From Streptomyces sp. CB02959 (lineage in GTDB: Bacteria; Actinomycetota; Actinomycetes; Streptomycetales; Streptomycetaceae), in contig NZ_NNBP01000011.1 in the NCBI RefSeq assembly GCF_002803155.1, forward strand, positions 62,001-126,000: DNA of 64,000 nucleotides. Direction: 5' to 3'. The notes beneath the pieces were generated by a model, which was given only the letters and a program-made list of their open reading frames with translations, searched no databases and was not told the DNA's origin. The first letter of the stretch is position 1, and each line of letters starts with the position of its first letter. A program made the translations under genes and the position numbers. Shown piece by piece: positions 42,583-51,144 of the stretch.

Positions 42583-44670
42583 GTGAAACCCCTCGGCCAG
42601 GGAGACCCGCTGCGCCTGGGCCCCTACCGCCTCCACGGCGTCCTCGGCGAGGGCGGCATGGGCAAGGTGTACTTCGGCGTGGACGCCTCCGGACGCCCCG
42701 CCGCGGTGAAGGTCCTGCTGCCGGAACTCGCCCACGACGGGCACCTGGCCGAGCGTTTCCTCCGCGAGGCGCGGACCGCGCAGGCCGTGACCAGCGAGGG
42801 CGTCGCACGCGTCCTGGCAGCCGAGTTGGAGGGCGGCCGGCCGTGGATCGCCACCGAGTTCCTGGCCGGACCCACGCTGGACGACGCCGTCACCCGCTTC
42901 GGCCCGCTCGACGACGCCGCCGTGCGGGAGTTGGCGCGGTCACTGGCCCGCACGCTCCAGGACGTGCACGCCACGGGACTCGTCCACCGGGACGTGAAGC
43001 CTCCCAACGTCGTCCTCACCTCGGGCGGCCCCCGCCTGATCGACTTCGGCATCGCCCGCCCCGAACACGGCCTGACCCTCACCCGCACCGGACAGATCCC
43101 GGTCACCCCCGGCTACGGCGCGCCGGAACAGGTCCTCGGACAGCGCGTCGGACCGGCGGCCGACGTCTTCTCCCTCGGCGCCGTCCTCGCCTTCGCCGCG
43201 GCCGGCCGGCCGGCGTACACCGGCGCCGAGATCACGGCCGTCCTGTACGAGGTCGTACACGGCGAACCCGACCTGGCGGCCGTGCCCGAGGCCCTGCGGT
43301 ACCTCCTCACGCCCTGCTTCGCCAAGGACCCGGCGGCCCGCCCGCAGCCCGGCCAGGTCGCCGACGCCGCGGCGCCCCCGAGGCAGCCCGGGAAGCTGTG
43401 GAAGTCGGGTCGGCTGGGGGACGAGATCCGGCAACGGGAGGCGGTGGCACGGCGCCTGACGTCCCAGTCGGCCGGTCCTCCGCCCGCCGCCGGGTCCGCC
43501 GCGCCCGGCGGCGGACCCGGCCTCACCCGGCGGCGGCTGCTGGTCGCCGCCGCGGGCGGCGGGGCGCTGCTGGCCGGGGCGGGCGGCACCGCCTGGTGGC
43601 TCAACCGCGCCGACCCCCCGCCCGACCCCTTCGACATCCCGCCCGCCGCCCAGGTGCAGGCCGCGTCGCTGGGCTCCGCCGCCGGCACCCCCACGCCGCT
43701 GTGGGGCCCCCTCCAGGACGTCGCCGACGCCGGGTCGCCGGCTCCGCTGCCGGTGCGCGACGTGGTGGTGTTCGGCGCCGCCGGCGGCGGCATCGCGGCA
43801 CGCCGGGTCACCGACGGCCGGGAACGGTGGCGGGTCCGCGACGCCAAGGCCGCCGCCGGCTACCTCTCGATCGGGGACCGCCTGGTGGCCACCGCCGACG
43901 GCGGGGGAACACTGCGCACCTGGGTCGCCGCCACCGGATCGCCCCGGTGGACGGTGGACGCGCAGGCGGCCGCCCTGCTGGCCGCGGACGCCCACGCCGT
44001 CTACCTGCTCACCACCGACGGGCGGCTGCGCTGCGTCGGCACCGACGGGAAGGTGCGCTGGACCCGGCAGCCCCCGTTGGCGCTGTCCGGCGGTCACCCC
44101 GTCGCCGCGCTCGGCTCCGGCCACCTGGTGCTGTGCACGCAGACCGGCGACGTGGCCGCGGTCCGCGCCGACAACGGCGCCCGAGCCTGGGTCCGCAGGG
44201 GTCAGGCCGACGGAGCGCTGCGCCCCGCCGTCGACGGCGGCACCGTCTACCTCGGCGGCCGCACCCTGGTCGGGGTGGAAGTCGCCGGCGGCCGCCAACT
44301 GTGGTCCCTGGACCCGATACGCCCGCCCAGGCGCGGCGCCGGCGGCTGGGGACCGCCCACCGTGGCGGGCGGCGTGGTCTACGCGCTGGACTGCGACGCG
44401 ATGCGCTCGGTGCACTCCGACGGCAGCCAGGCCACCGCCCCGGTGATGGTCGCCGGCGTCGTCCCGCCGTGGCTGCCCCCGGTCGTCCAGGGCAACGGCG
44501 CCTGGATCGTGGAGAGCGAGGAGACCGGAGTGACCGGTATGCCCCGCTCGGGAGAGGGCCACCCCCAGACGTACCCCCTCTCCGGCGGCCAACCCCGGTC
44601 CATCGCCGCCGGCGGCAACCGCCTCTTCGTCCTCAACCACGCGACACTGCTGGCGCTGCCGGTGTACTAG
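42583..44670 (+). CDS. Membrane Ser/Thr protein kinase with PQQ-type propeller (second copy)
   Basis: Protein of 695 residues, a paralogue of the preceding kinase. Motifs are LGEGGMGKVYFG, AVKVLLPEL, LVHRDVKPPNVVLT (Lys-Pro-Pro variant), LIDFGIARPE and GAPEQVLG. A basic segment and a helix (TRRRLLVAAAGGGALLAGAG) lead to an extracellular beta-propeller (WRVRDAKAAAGYLSI; WTRQPPLALSGG; WSLDPIRPP). AGGAG lies nine bases before the GTG. The two kinases differ most in the propeller, so they may answer to different signals while sharing the pseudokinase. Confidence 0.93.
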   Translation: MKPLGQGDPLRLGPYRLHGVLGEGGMGKVYFGVDASGRPAAVKVLLPELAHDGHLAERFLREARTAQAVTSEGVARVLAAELEGGRPWIATEFLAGPTLDDAVTRFGPLDDAAVRELARSLARTLQDVHATGLVHRDVKPPNVVLTSGGPRLIDFGIARPEHGLTLTRTGQIPVTPGYGAPEQVLGQRVGPAADVFSLGAVLAFAAAGRPAYTGAEITAVLYEVVHGEPDLAAVPEALRYLLTPCFAKDPAARPQPGQVADAAAPPRQPGKLWKSGRLGDEIRQREAVARRLTSQSAGPPPAAGSAAPGGGPGLTRRRLLVAAAGGGALLAGAGGTAWWLNRADPPPDPFDIPPAAQVQAASLGSAAGTPTPLWGPLQDVADAGSPAPLPVRDVVVFGAAGGGIAARRVTDGRERWRVRDAKAAAGYLSIGDRLVATADGGGTLRTWVAATGSPRWTVDAQAAALLAADAHAVYLLTTDGRLRCVGTDGKVRWTRQPPLALSGGHPVAALGSGHLVLCTQTGDVAAVRADNGARAWVRRGQADGALRPAVDGGTVYLGGRTLVGVEVAGGRQLWSLDPIRPPRRGAGGWGPPTVAGGVVYALDCDAMRSVHSDGSQATAPVMVAGVVPPWLPPVVQGNGAWIVESEETGVTGMPRSGEGHPQTYPLSGGQPRSIAAGGNRLFVLNHATLLALPVY

Positions 44671-44764
44671 ATGATCCGTTCCACGGGGCCGGTGAGCGTA
44701 CGGGGTGAGCGGGCGGAGGGCGTCCAGCCCCTCTGGACCGGATCCGGTTGCCTCGGGGCGGTCG

Positions 44765-45307
44765 TCACCACCGCCGGTTCACGGTTGCCTTGCCGCCGGT
44801 CACCAGGCTTGCCGGTGGCACGTCGTCGGCCACGACCGCGCCGGCGGCGACCACGGCATCACGGCCGATGGTGACGCCGGGCAGGATGGTGGCACCGGCA
44901 CCGATCCACACGTTCTCCGCGACGTCGATGGGCGCGCCGGTGAGGTACAGCCGCCGCTCCTCGGGATCGACCGGGTGGCCGCTGGTGATGAACGTGACCT
45001 TCGGGCCGATCATCACGCGTTCGCCGAGCCGGATGCCGGCGTAGTCCAGGAACGTGCAGTTCTGGTTGATGAACACGCGCTCGGCGAGGTCGAGATGGAG
45101 GCCGTGGTCCGTGTAGAAGGGCGGATAGATCGTGACCCGCGGCGGCAGCGGCTTGCCGAGGATCTGCTCGAACAGTTCCGCCTTGCCCGCCTTGTCCTCG
45201 AAGGGCAGGACGTTCAGGCGGGAGGTGAGCTCGGTGACCTCCCGGACCCTCTCGGCCATGGACTGGAACTCGGCGCTGTGGATGCGCATGAGACGGTCGC
45301 TGGACAT
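44765..45307 (-). CDS. Sugar O-acetyltransferase (maltose/galactoside type)
   Basis: Enzyme of 180 residues of the left-handed beta-helix (hexapeptide) class. It has the N-terminal helical cap (MAERVREVTELTSRLN), then hexapeptide turns (NCTFLDYAGIRLGERVMIGP, TFITSGHPVDPEERR with the catalytic His, VWIGAGATILPGVTIG). These are characteristic of maltose/galactoside O-acetyltransferases that use acetyl-CoA. AAGGA lies seven bases before the ATG. It converges with the kinase operon, 94 bases away. Confidence 0.9.
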   Translation of the reverse strand: MSSDRLMRIHSAEFQSMAERVREVTELTSRLNVLPFEDKAGKAELFEQILGKPLPPRVTIYPPFYTDHGLHLDLAERVFINQNCTFLDYAGIRLGERVMIGPKVTFITSGHPVDPEERRLYLTGAPIDVAENVWIGAGATILPGVTIGRDAVVAAGAVVADDVPPASLVTGGKATVNRRW

Positions 45308-45520
45308 GCCGCGATCCTTTCTGGTGTACCGGTGACCGGTAGGACTCGCTGGATGATCGATTGCAGCGGGCCCGCGGAGACGAGAAAGAGGGCGCCCAAG
45401 GTCGTTCTCTGACGAACAACCGGGACACCCTCGCGACGGCACTCTATGCGACGACCGACGACCTGCCGGCGGAACGTCCGGATCCGGCGCCGTGACGGCC
45501 GGCTGGGGGGATCGCCGCGG
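45308..45520. promoter_or_regulatory. Upstream region of the acetyltransferase gene
   Basis: Contains the acetyltransferase promoter. GTACCGGTGACCGGTA near 45326-45342 is an imperfect palindrome (TACCGGTGACCGGTA) just upstream of its start and may be an operator. Confidence 0.35.
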
Positions 45521-45670
45521 GTGCGGAACCGGCGCGATGTGAAGCCGGGGACGTACGAGGTCGGTTTCGTGGACGGCTCCTGGGCCACGGTGTTCATCGG
45601 GGCCCAGGGGTGGACGCGGTTCGAGCGGGCGTTCAGCCATCGACTGGGGCCCGCCGATCCCATCCCCTGA
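45521..45670 (+). CDS. Small ORF or gene remnant of unknown family
   Basis: A 49-codon frame from GTG 45521, with a GGGGGA element upstream, reads VRNRRDVKPGTYEVGFVDGS, then WATVFIGAQGWTRFERAF and SHRLGPADPIP. The amino acid pattern looks like the end of a real protein. The upstream frame is not convincingly coding. It precedes a strong terminator, which supports a transcribed unit. Function unknown. Confidence 0.4.
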   Translation: MRNRRDVKPGTYEVGFVDGSWATVFIGAQGWTRFERAFSHRLGPADPIP

Positions 45671-45688
45671 TATTGCCCGCTTCCCGCC

Positions 45689-45738
45689 CCGCGGCTCCGG
45701 GCGGCCCGCGCCGTACGGCGGGCCGCCCGGAGCCGCGG
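45689..45738. terminator. Strong bidirectional terminator
   Basis: A perfect 21-bp stem (CCGCGGCTCCGGGCGGCCCG + C on the left, its complement on the right) with an eight-base loop lies between the small ORF and the end of the MFS gene. It should stop transcripts from both sides. Confidence 0.8.
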
Positions 45739-45739
45739 C

Positions 45740-46990
45740 CTACGCTGCGGCGGGCTGGGGCTGCGGGGCGGTGAGGTGTCCGGTTCGGGCGAGGGCGGCG
45801 ACCGCCGCGGCACAGGCCGTCCCGGTGGCCGTCAGGGCCGCCCAGGTCAGCCATGTGGCGTGCTGGCGCCCGGCGAAGTCCCAGAGCGCGCCCGTGCCGA
45901 GGTTGCCCAGGGTGATGCCCAGTCCGGAGACGGTGTTGTAGAGGCCGTAGTGGGTGGCGACCAGGCGGTTGCCGGACAGGGCGACGACCGTGTCCATCTC
46001 GAAGGGGTAGACGATCGCGGATCCGGCAGCGAGCAGGACCACGGCCAGCACCAGGGAGATGAGCACGGCGGTTGCGGAGCCGCGTGGGCTGAGGGCGAGC
46101 GGCACGAACGCGAGCCCCATCGCGGTCAGGCCGCGGACGAGGGCGTCACTGGGCTGCCAGCGGTCCTTGGCCCAACGGGTGAGCCGCAGTTGGCCCACCA
46201 CGGCGACCGCGGCCGAGACGACGAACAGCCCACTGGTGACCGTGGTGCCCTTGGTTCCGAGGGCGTCGGTCGCGGCGAGCGGCAGGGCGAGGTAGACCTG
46301 GAAGGTCAGCACGTAGGAGCCGATCATCGCGGCGGAGAAGAGCAGGAACGGCCGGTTGGCCACGACGCTGCGCCACTGGGTGAGCACACTGTCCCGCCTG
46401 CTGTCCCGCCCGTGTGGGCGATGCGCCGGGAGCGCACGCCACTGCAGCAGGGTGAGGAGGGCGAAGATGCCGGCCGCGACCGTGCACACGAGCTGGAAGT
46501 CGGTGGCCAGCAGGGCGAGTCCGACGAGCGGGCCGAGCAGCATGCCGGCCTGGTAGTAGACGTTGAAGGTGGCGAAGGCGTCCACCCGGCGTTCGCCGGC
46601 TTCGGCGGCGAGGTAGGCGCGGACCGCCGGGTTGAACAGGGCGCCGGCGAACCCCGTCGCGGCGGAGGCCACGAGCAGGGTGGGCAGGTCGTCGACCCAG
46701 CCGAGCAGGCCGAAGCCCAGGGTGCGCAGCAGGCATCCGGCCATGATGGGGATCTTGTGGCCGAGGCGGTCGGCGAGGGTGCCGCCGATGAGGAACATGC
46801 CCTGCTGGGAGAAGTTGCGGACGCCGAGGACGAGGCCGACGGCCCAGGCGGCGAGGCCGAGGCCGTGGGACAGATGGGCGGCGAGGTACGGCATGAGCAT
46901 GTAGAAGGCGAGGTTGATGGCGAACTGGTTGGCCATCAGCAGTCGCGCGGCGGGCGGGAAGGACCGGGTCTGCTGCCACAGGTGCTTCAT
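45740..46990 (-). CDS. MFS transporter
   Basis: Membrane protein of 416 residues with 12 predicted helices. The loop motif between helices two and three is GGTLADRLGHK, a standard MFS signature, and the family is drug:H+ antiporter-like. Its start overlaps the stop of the cysteine-synthase-like gene by ATGA, so both are translated together. The pair suggests export of a small molecule made by the PLP enzyme, possibly a sulfur or amino-acid derivative; this is inferred from the overlap only. Confidence 0.9.
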   Translation of the reverse strand: MKHLWQQTRSFPPAARLLMANQFAINLAFYMLMPYLAAHLSHGLGLAAWAVGLVLGVRNFSQQGMFLIGGTLADRLGHKIPIMAGCLLRTLGFGLLGWVDDLPTLLVASAATGFAGALFNPAVRAYLAAEAGERRVDAFATFNVYYQAGMLLGPLVGLALLATDFQLVCTVAAGIFALLTLLQWRALPAHRPHGRDSRRDSVLTQWRSVVANRPFLLFSAAMIGSYVLTFQVYLALPLAATDALGTKGTTVTSGLFVVSAAVAVVGQLRLTRWAKDRWQPSDALVRGLTAMGLAFVPLALSPRGSATAVLISLVLAVVLLAAGSAIVYPFEMDTVVALSGNRLVATHYGLYNTVSGLGITLGNLGTGALWDFAGRQHATWLTWAALTATGTACAAAVAALARTGHLTAPQPQPAAA

Positions 46991-48126
46991 CGGGCGGCTC
47001 CCACGAGGTCGTGGCCTTCGGGGCGGGCGAGGGGGGCGGTGACGCGCGTACAGCGGGTCCAGCGGGTGACGGTGCGCTCCCGGGGGTCGTCGATCTCGTC
47101 GGGGGCGTCGGCCGGCGGGCGCCCGAGCAGGTTGTTGCTGCGGCAGTAGGCGTTGTCGAAGACCGTGCCGACGTAGCGTTGCGGCCCGTCGGGGAAGACG
47201 GCGACGATCCGGTTCTCCGGGGGCAGCGTGCTGGCCAGCCAGCGGGCGACCAGCGCGACGGCTCCGACGCTCCAGCCGCCGGTGGCGTAGTGCTCGCGGG
47301 CCAGGCGGCGGGCCGCCCACACCGCTTCCGGGGCGGCCACCCAGTGGACCTCGTCGAAGAGGCCGTAGGCGACGTTGCGCGGGTGGATGCTGGAGCCGAG
47401 GCCGCGCATGAGGCGGGGGGCCGCGGGCTGACCGAAGATCGTCGAGCCGGTGGTGTCGACCCCGACGACGCGCAGGTGCGGGGAGTGCCCGCGCAGCACC
47501 GAGCCGATGCCGGCGGAGTGGCCGCCGGTGCCGACGGAGACGACGAGGGTGTCGATGCGGCCGAGCTGCGCGACGAGTTCGTGGGCCAGTGGGGCGTAGG
47601 CCGCGACGTTGTCGGGGTTGTTGTACTGGTCCGGGGACCAGGCGTCCGGGTGGGCGGCGAGGAGTTCCTCGACGCGCTGTCGGCGGGCCGCCTGCCAACC
47701 GCCGTCCCGGTGGGGCGCGGCAACCACGTCGACCTCGGTGCCGTGTGCGGCGAGCAGCCCGGTCATCAGCGGTTCCATGCCGGGGTCGGTCACCACGGTG
47801 ACCGGATGGCCGTAGGCCGCGCCGGCCAGGGCCAGGCCGAGTCCCAGGGTGCCGGAGGTCGACTCGATGATGCGGGCGCCGGGTCGGAGCTGCGCTCGCT
47901 CCAGGGCGGCGCGGACCATGTGCAGGGCGGTGCGGTCCTTGATGCCGCCGGGGTTGTGGCCTTCGAGCTTGGCCCAGAAGCCGCGGCCCGCGGCGGTGAA
48001 GGGTTCCCCGATCCACAGGACGGGGGTGTCGCCGACCAGGCCGGCGGGGGTGTGCAGGGGGTGTCTGGCCTCGGCCGGGGACTGGGCCGGAGGAACGGGC
48101 GAAGTGGTGCGGAGCGGGTGGTTCAT
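46987..48126 (-). CDS. PLP-dependent cysteine-synthase-family enzyme
   Basis: Enzyme of 379 residues in fold type II. The PLP lysine is in EGHNPGGIKDRTALHM (usually GGSxKDR), the phosphate loop in ESTSGTLGLGLALAGAA and the Gly-rich loop in VVSVGTGGHSAGI. The C-terminus is about 60 residues longer than CysK. Such variants often make non-standard amino acids for siderophores or antibiotics rather than cysteine. GGAGAA is eight bases before the ATG. It is first in a two-gene unit with an MFS transporter and follows a small membrane protein gene on the same strand. Confidence 0.9.
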   Translation of the reverse strand: MNHPLRTTSPVPPAQSPAEARHPLHTPAGLVGDTPVLWIGEPFTAAGRGFWAKLEGHNPGGIKDRTALHMVRAALERAQLRPGARIIESTSGTLGLGLALAGAAYGHPVTVVTDPGMEPLMTGLLAAHGTEVDVVAAPHRDGGWQAARRQRVEELLAAHPDAWSPDQYNNPDNVAAYAPLAHELVAQLGRIDTLVVSVGTGGHSAGIGSVLRGHSPHLRVVGVDTTGSTIFGQPAAPRLMRGLGSSIHPRNVAYGLFDEVHWVAAPEAVWAARRLAREHYATGGWSVGAVALVARWLASTLPPENRIVAVFPDGPQRYVGTVFDNAYCRSNNLLGRPPADAPDEIDDPRERTVTRWTRCTRVTAPLARPEGHDLVGAAR

Positions 48127-48241
48127 GGCGTGCTTCTCCTGCGGACGGCGCGGTGAGGGCAGCCGGCCGGTGGGTGAGGAAGGGAGCGGAGGCGATCGTT
48201 CGTCGTGCGGTCCGCCGGGAGTGGGGACCGCGCGGGGGCGA

Positions 48242-48685
48242 TCAGTTCCGCCACACGCCGAGCAGGGCCCGCGTCGCTCCGCCCGGCACCGTTGTGGACC
48301 GCGCGCGGGCGGGGTGAGGCGCGGATGGTGGGATGCCCGGGTGGAGGCCGGCGGAGCCGGACGGCACGGCTGCGACGAGGGCCGACGCGGCCAGGTCGTC
48401 TTCACGCGATGCCTGGACGGTCGGCTGGTCCAGGGCGCAGCAATGGGTTTCCCGGTCGGGGGCGGGTGCACCGCGCCCGGGTGCGGTCCCCCGGTGCCCG
48501 TCCGCAACGAGTCGGTCGCCGGTGGCGGATGACGCGTACGACGGGAGGTCGGCGCGGAGGGCGGGGGCCGCGGTCGGGCCGTGTGCGCACCCCAGGATGT
48601 GCAGGAGCGTGGTCAGCAACACGACGGCCACCGCTCCGGCCCACGGACCGGAGCGGCTGCTTCGCGTCGGCGACTCAACCCGCAT
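48242..48685 (-). CDS. Small membrane/exported protein, DUF6153-like
   Basis: Protein of about 147 residues with one N-terminal helix (WAGAVAVVLLTTLLHILGC) then an extracellular part containing His and Cys (ETHCCALDQPTVQ). The HILGCAHGP stretch and the overall form resemble Streptomyces proteins grouped as DUF6153, function unknown. It precedes the cysteine-synthase-like and MFS genes on the same strand with a gap of 115 bases, so they may form one transcript. The Cys/His content could bind metal. The start at ATG 48685 has only a weak ribosome site. Confidence 0.55.
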   Translation of the reverse strand: MRVESPTRSSRSGPWAGAVAVVLLTTLLHILGCAHGPTAAPALRADLPSYASSATGDRLVADGHRGTAPGRGAPAPDRETHCCALDQPTVQASREDDLAASALVAAVPSGSAGLHPGIPPSAPHPARARSTTVPGGATRALLGVWRN

Positions 48686-49048
48686 AGTCACGAAGCGTAA
48701 TTCCGACGGTGCGTAAAGTGCTCGCCGGGAATGCCGCGCGGTGCGCCTGGGGTCGCCGGACGGGATGCCGGGGTTCCGCTGCTGCGAGGCCCTCCGGGGC
48801 GGTGTGGCCGGTCTCCGCGACGTCGGTATTCCGCATCGGTGATCACCGCATCGAGTGAACCCGGACATCCGTCGGGCCGGGCAACGGCCCGGCCGGACGC
48901 GGAGGGCCGCCCCCGTCCCTGTTCGTCGGCGCCCTCGCCGGCGGCCACGCGCTGCGGGAGTGGCCGTAGCCGCAGGGCCGCAGGGCCGCCCCGCGAGCGC
49001 GGGCGGCCCGTTGCGCGGTACCGGTTCAGTGCCTCGATGAGCCCCGGG
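48686..49048. other. Intergenic region with a terminator-like hairpin
   Basis: About 360 bases without a supported gene. It contains the promoter of the DUF6153-like gene on the left and, at 48983-49009, a hairpin (GGGCCGCCC with GGGCGGCCC) that probably terminates the rhodanese transcript. Confidence 0.5.
48983..49009 (-). terminator. Hairpin after the rhodanese gene
   Basis: GGGCCGCCC pairs with GGGCGGCCC around CGCGAGCGC, about 40 bases after the rhodanese stop. Confidence 0.5.
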
Positions 49049-49615
49049 TCAGTGCTGCAGGGCGTGCAGGGTGGCGTCGAGGTCGGTGGTGCGGGGCTGG
49101 TTGTGGGGGAGTTTGGCGAGGACGGCGGCCATACCGCAGGTGTTGGTTGCGGCGGAGAAGACCAGGCCGGTGCCGACGGCGGCGGACAGCCAGCGGGCGG
49201 GGCGCCAGCGGGTGCCGGCGGCGAGACCGAGGACGACGAGGGATCCGGCGGCGAGGCGGACCTGGCGTTCCATGGGCCAGACGGCCCGGGCGCCCTCGGG
49301 GCGGTGGAGCGGGTGGCCTTCGCCGGCCCAGGCGGTGGTGCCGCCGGTGAGGGTGCCGGCGGGGATGTCGGCGGCGGCGAGTTCGGTGCAGGCGGTGGCG
49401 GAGCGGTTGCCGCTGGCGCAGACCATGAGGAGTTCGCCGCGGGCGGCTGCGGCCTTGAGGGCCGGCAGGGCGGTGTGCAGGTGGTCGAGGGGGATGTTGT
49501 GGGCGCCGGGGAGGTGGCCGGTGGCGTATTCGCCGGGGGTGCGCACGTCGATGACGACGTAGGCGTCGAGACGGGCGGCGGCCTGGGAGGGGAGGAGGGC
49601 GGTGGGGGTGGTCAT
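49049..49615 (-). CDS. Rhodanese-domain membrane protein
   Basis: Protein of 188 residues: an N-terminal rhodanese domain (VVIDVRTPGEYATGHLPGAH; active-site LLMVCASGNRSATA with the persulfide Cys) and a C-terminal pair of membrane helices (LAAGSLVVLGLAAG; WLSAAVGTGLVFSAA), as in rhodanese-DUF2892 proteins. It should carry sulfane sulfur at the membrane. It is divergent from the CstR-like gene through a perfect operator. The start of this protein matches the broken gene at 17776-17873, its lost duplicate. Confidence 0.9.
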   Translation of the reverse strand: MTTPTALLPSQAAARLDAYVVIDVRTPGEYATGHLPGAHNIPLDHLHTALPALKAAAARGELLMVCASGNRSATACTELAAADIPAGTLTGGTTAWAGEGHPLHRPEGARAVWPMERQVRLAAGSLVVLGLAAGTRWRPARWLSAAVGTGLVFSAATNTCGMAAVLAKLPHNQPRTTDLDATLHALQH

Positions 49616-49670
49616 GTGCGGGATGGTCCTTCCGTGGTGACCCTGGGGTCGGGTGTCCGCACCCGGTATG

Positions 49671-49686
49671 ATACCCCTAGGGGTAT
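49671..49686. promoter_or_regulatory. Perfect CstR-type operator
   Basis: ATACCCCTAGGGGTAT, a perfect 16-bp palindrome with the runs of C and G that mark CsoR/CstR operators. It lies between the divergent rhodanese and cstR-like genes, 15 bases before the latter's ATG. Confidence 0.85.
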
Positions 49687-49701
49687 TTATGGAGGTTGAC
49701 G

Positions 49702-49980
49702 ATGGCATTGGAGATGGCGGCCGACGATCTGAAGTCGGTGCTGAACCGGCTGCGGCGGGCCCAGGGGCAGATCGCGGGAATCATCAAGATGATCGAGGAG
49801 GGCCGGGACTGCGAGGACGTGATCACGCAGCTCGCGGCGGTCTCCCGTGCGCTGGACCGGGCCGGTTTCGCGATCATCGCGACCGGCCTGCAGCACTGCA
49901 TGGCCGAGGGCGGGCAGGCGACCGGCGACCGGGACGAGATGCGGGCCCGGCTGGAGAAGCTGTTCCTGTCCCTGGCCTGA
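49702..49980 (+). CDS. CsoR-family repressor, CstR-like (copy 2)
   Basis: Protein of 92 residues highly similar to copy 1 at 17950. Cys37 and Cys66 are conserved and the copper-ligand His is Gly62, again the persulfide-sensor pattern. GGAGG lies six bases before the ATG; an upstream TTG is unlikely. It stands next to the full set of sulfur-handling genes and is probably the active regulator of them: four operators in the window match its expected site. The C-terminus ends in LEKLFLSLA, identical in both copies. Confidence 0.9.
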   Translation: MALEMAADDLKSVLNRLRRAQGQIAGIIKMIEEGRDCEDVITQLAAVSRALDRAGFAIIATGLQHCMAEGGQATGDRDEMRARLEKLFLSLA

Positions 49981-49995
49981 GGGGGGCCGCCGTGT

Positions 49996-50739
49996 TCATG
50001 CGATCACGTCGATGAGCATGAACACGGCCACCGCCAGGAGCACGCCGGCGAACGCCTTCTGCAGGCTGCCGCCGGAGACCTTGGCCGCGAGGCGTTTGCC
50101 GTCCCAGGCGCCGAGGATCGCCGCCCCGGTGAACGGTCCGATCAGCGCCCAGTCGAGTCCGCCGCCGCTTCCCGCGCGGGCGATCAGTGCGGCGAGTGAG
50201 TTGACCGTGATGACGAGCAGACTGGTTCCCACCGCCCGCCGCATGGTCAGGCCCAGGACGCCCACCAGGGCCGGGACGGCGAGGAACCCTCCGCCGACGC
50301 CGAGGAAGCCGGTCACCGCGCCGAGGCCGGCGCCCGCCCCCGCCGCCTTGCCCGGCCGTATCCGCGCCGGTGGCCGGGCGGCGGCCGGACGGAACATGCG
50401 CGCCGCCGCCAGCGCGGCGATCACGGAGAACGCGACGGTCAGGACCGCTTCCGGCACGCGGCCGGCGGCTGCTCCCGTGAGATAGGCGGGGACGAAACCG
50501 GCTGCGGCGAACAGCGAACCGGTCTTCCAGGCGACATTCCCGTCCTGTGCGTGGGCGTACAGGGCGGTGGCGGAGGTGGCGGCCACGATGATCAGGCTGG
50601 CAGTGGTGGCCGCTGCCGGGGTGAAGCCGAGCAGGTAGATCAGGGCGGGCACGGCCAGGACGCTGCCGCCGCCTCCCAGGGCTCCGAGGGCGAGACCGAT
50701 GACGGCCCCGGCGAGGACGGCGATGACGAGGGCGGTCAC
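49996..50739 (-). CDS. TauE/SafE-family sulfite/anion exporter
   Basis: Membrane protein of 247 residues with about eight helices. The family repeat is seen twice: GLALGALGGGGSVLAVPALI and TGFLGVGGGFLAVPALVGVL. TauE/SafE proteins move sulfite, thiosulfate or sulfoacetate across the membrane. Its GTG start overlaps the stop of the upstream rhodanese gene (GTGA), so the two are coupled. In cst-type operons this exporter removes sulfite formed by persulfide oxidation. It converges with the CstR-like gene, 15 bases apart. Confidence 0.9.
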   Translation of the reverse strand: MTALVIAVLAGAVIGLALGALGGGGSVLAVPALIYLLGFTPAAATTASLIIVAATSATALYAHAQDGNVAWKTGSLFAAAGFVPAYLTGAAAGRVPEAVLTVAFSVIAALAAARMFRPAAARPPARIRPGKAAGAGAGLGAVTGFLGVGGGFLAVPALVGVLGLTMRRAVGTSLLVITVNSLAALIARAGSGGGLDWALIGPFTGAAILGAWDGKRLAAKVSGGSLQKAFAGVLLAVAVFMLIDVIA

Positions 50740-51101
50740 GCTATCCGACCGCTGTTCCCGCGTTCGACGCCGACCGGGTATCCGGCGGCGGCCCACGCGT
50801 TCATGCCGCCCCTGACGTCCACGGCCCGCTCGCCGCGCCGGCCGAGGAGTTCGGCCGCCTGCCGGGAGCGGTGTCCGCTGCGGCAGATCACCACCAGCGG
50901 CCTGCCCGCCGCCTCGGCGGGCAGGGCGCCGCCGGCGACGAGCCCGGACAGCGGGGCGTGCACCGCGCCGGGGGCGTGCCCGGCGTTCCATTCGGGCTTC
51001 TCGCGCACGTCGAGCAGGACCGCCGCCGGGGTGGCGCCGCTGACGCGGCTGCGGGCTTCTTCCACGGTGACGCGGGGCTGGTTTCGGCGGAAGCGGAACA
51101 T
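50736..51101 (-). CDS. Single-domain rhodanese
   Basis: Protein of 121 residues with one rhodanese domain: VEEARSRVSGATPAAVLLDV, REKPEWNAGHAPGAVHAPLS, and the active loop VVICRSGHRSRQAAELL with the catalytic Cys. It has no signal peptide and works in the cytoplasm, passing sulfane sulfur between thiols. It lies between the persulfide dioxygenase gene and the TauE-type gene, overlapping the latter. Confidence 0.9.
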   Translation of the reverse strand: MFRFRRNQPRVTVEEARSRVSGATPAAVLLDVREKPEWNAGHAPGAVHAPLSGLVAGGALPAEAAGRPLVVICRSGHRSRQAAELLGRRGERAVDVRGGMNAWAAAGYPVGVERGNSGRIA

Positions 51102-51144
51102 GGCGCTCTGCCCTCTCCTTCTTCTGTGTCGTGCGGCGGGTGGG

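Noticed and set aside
40163..42808. Long antisense frame over the first propeller kinase
   Set aside because: Composition typical of a shadow, no motifs, and it covers a well-supported kinase.
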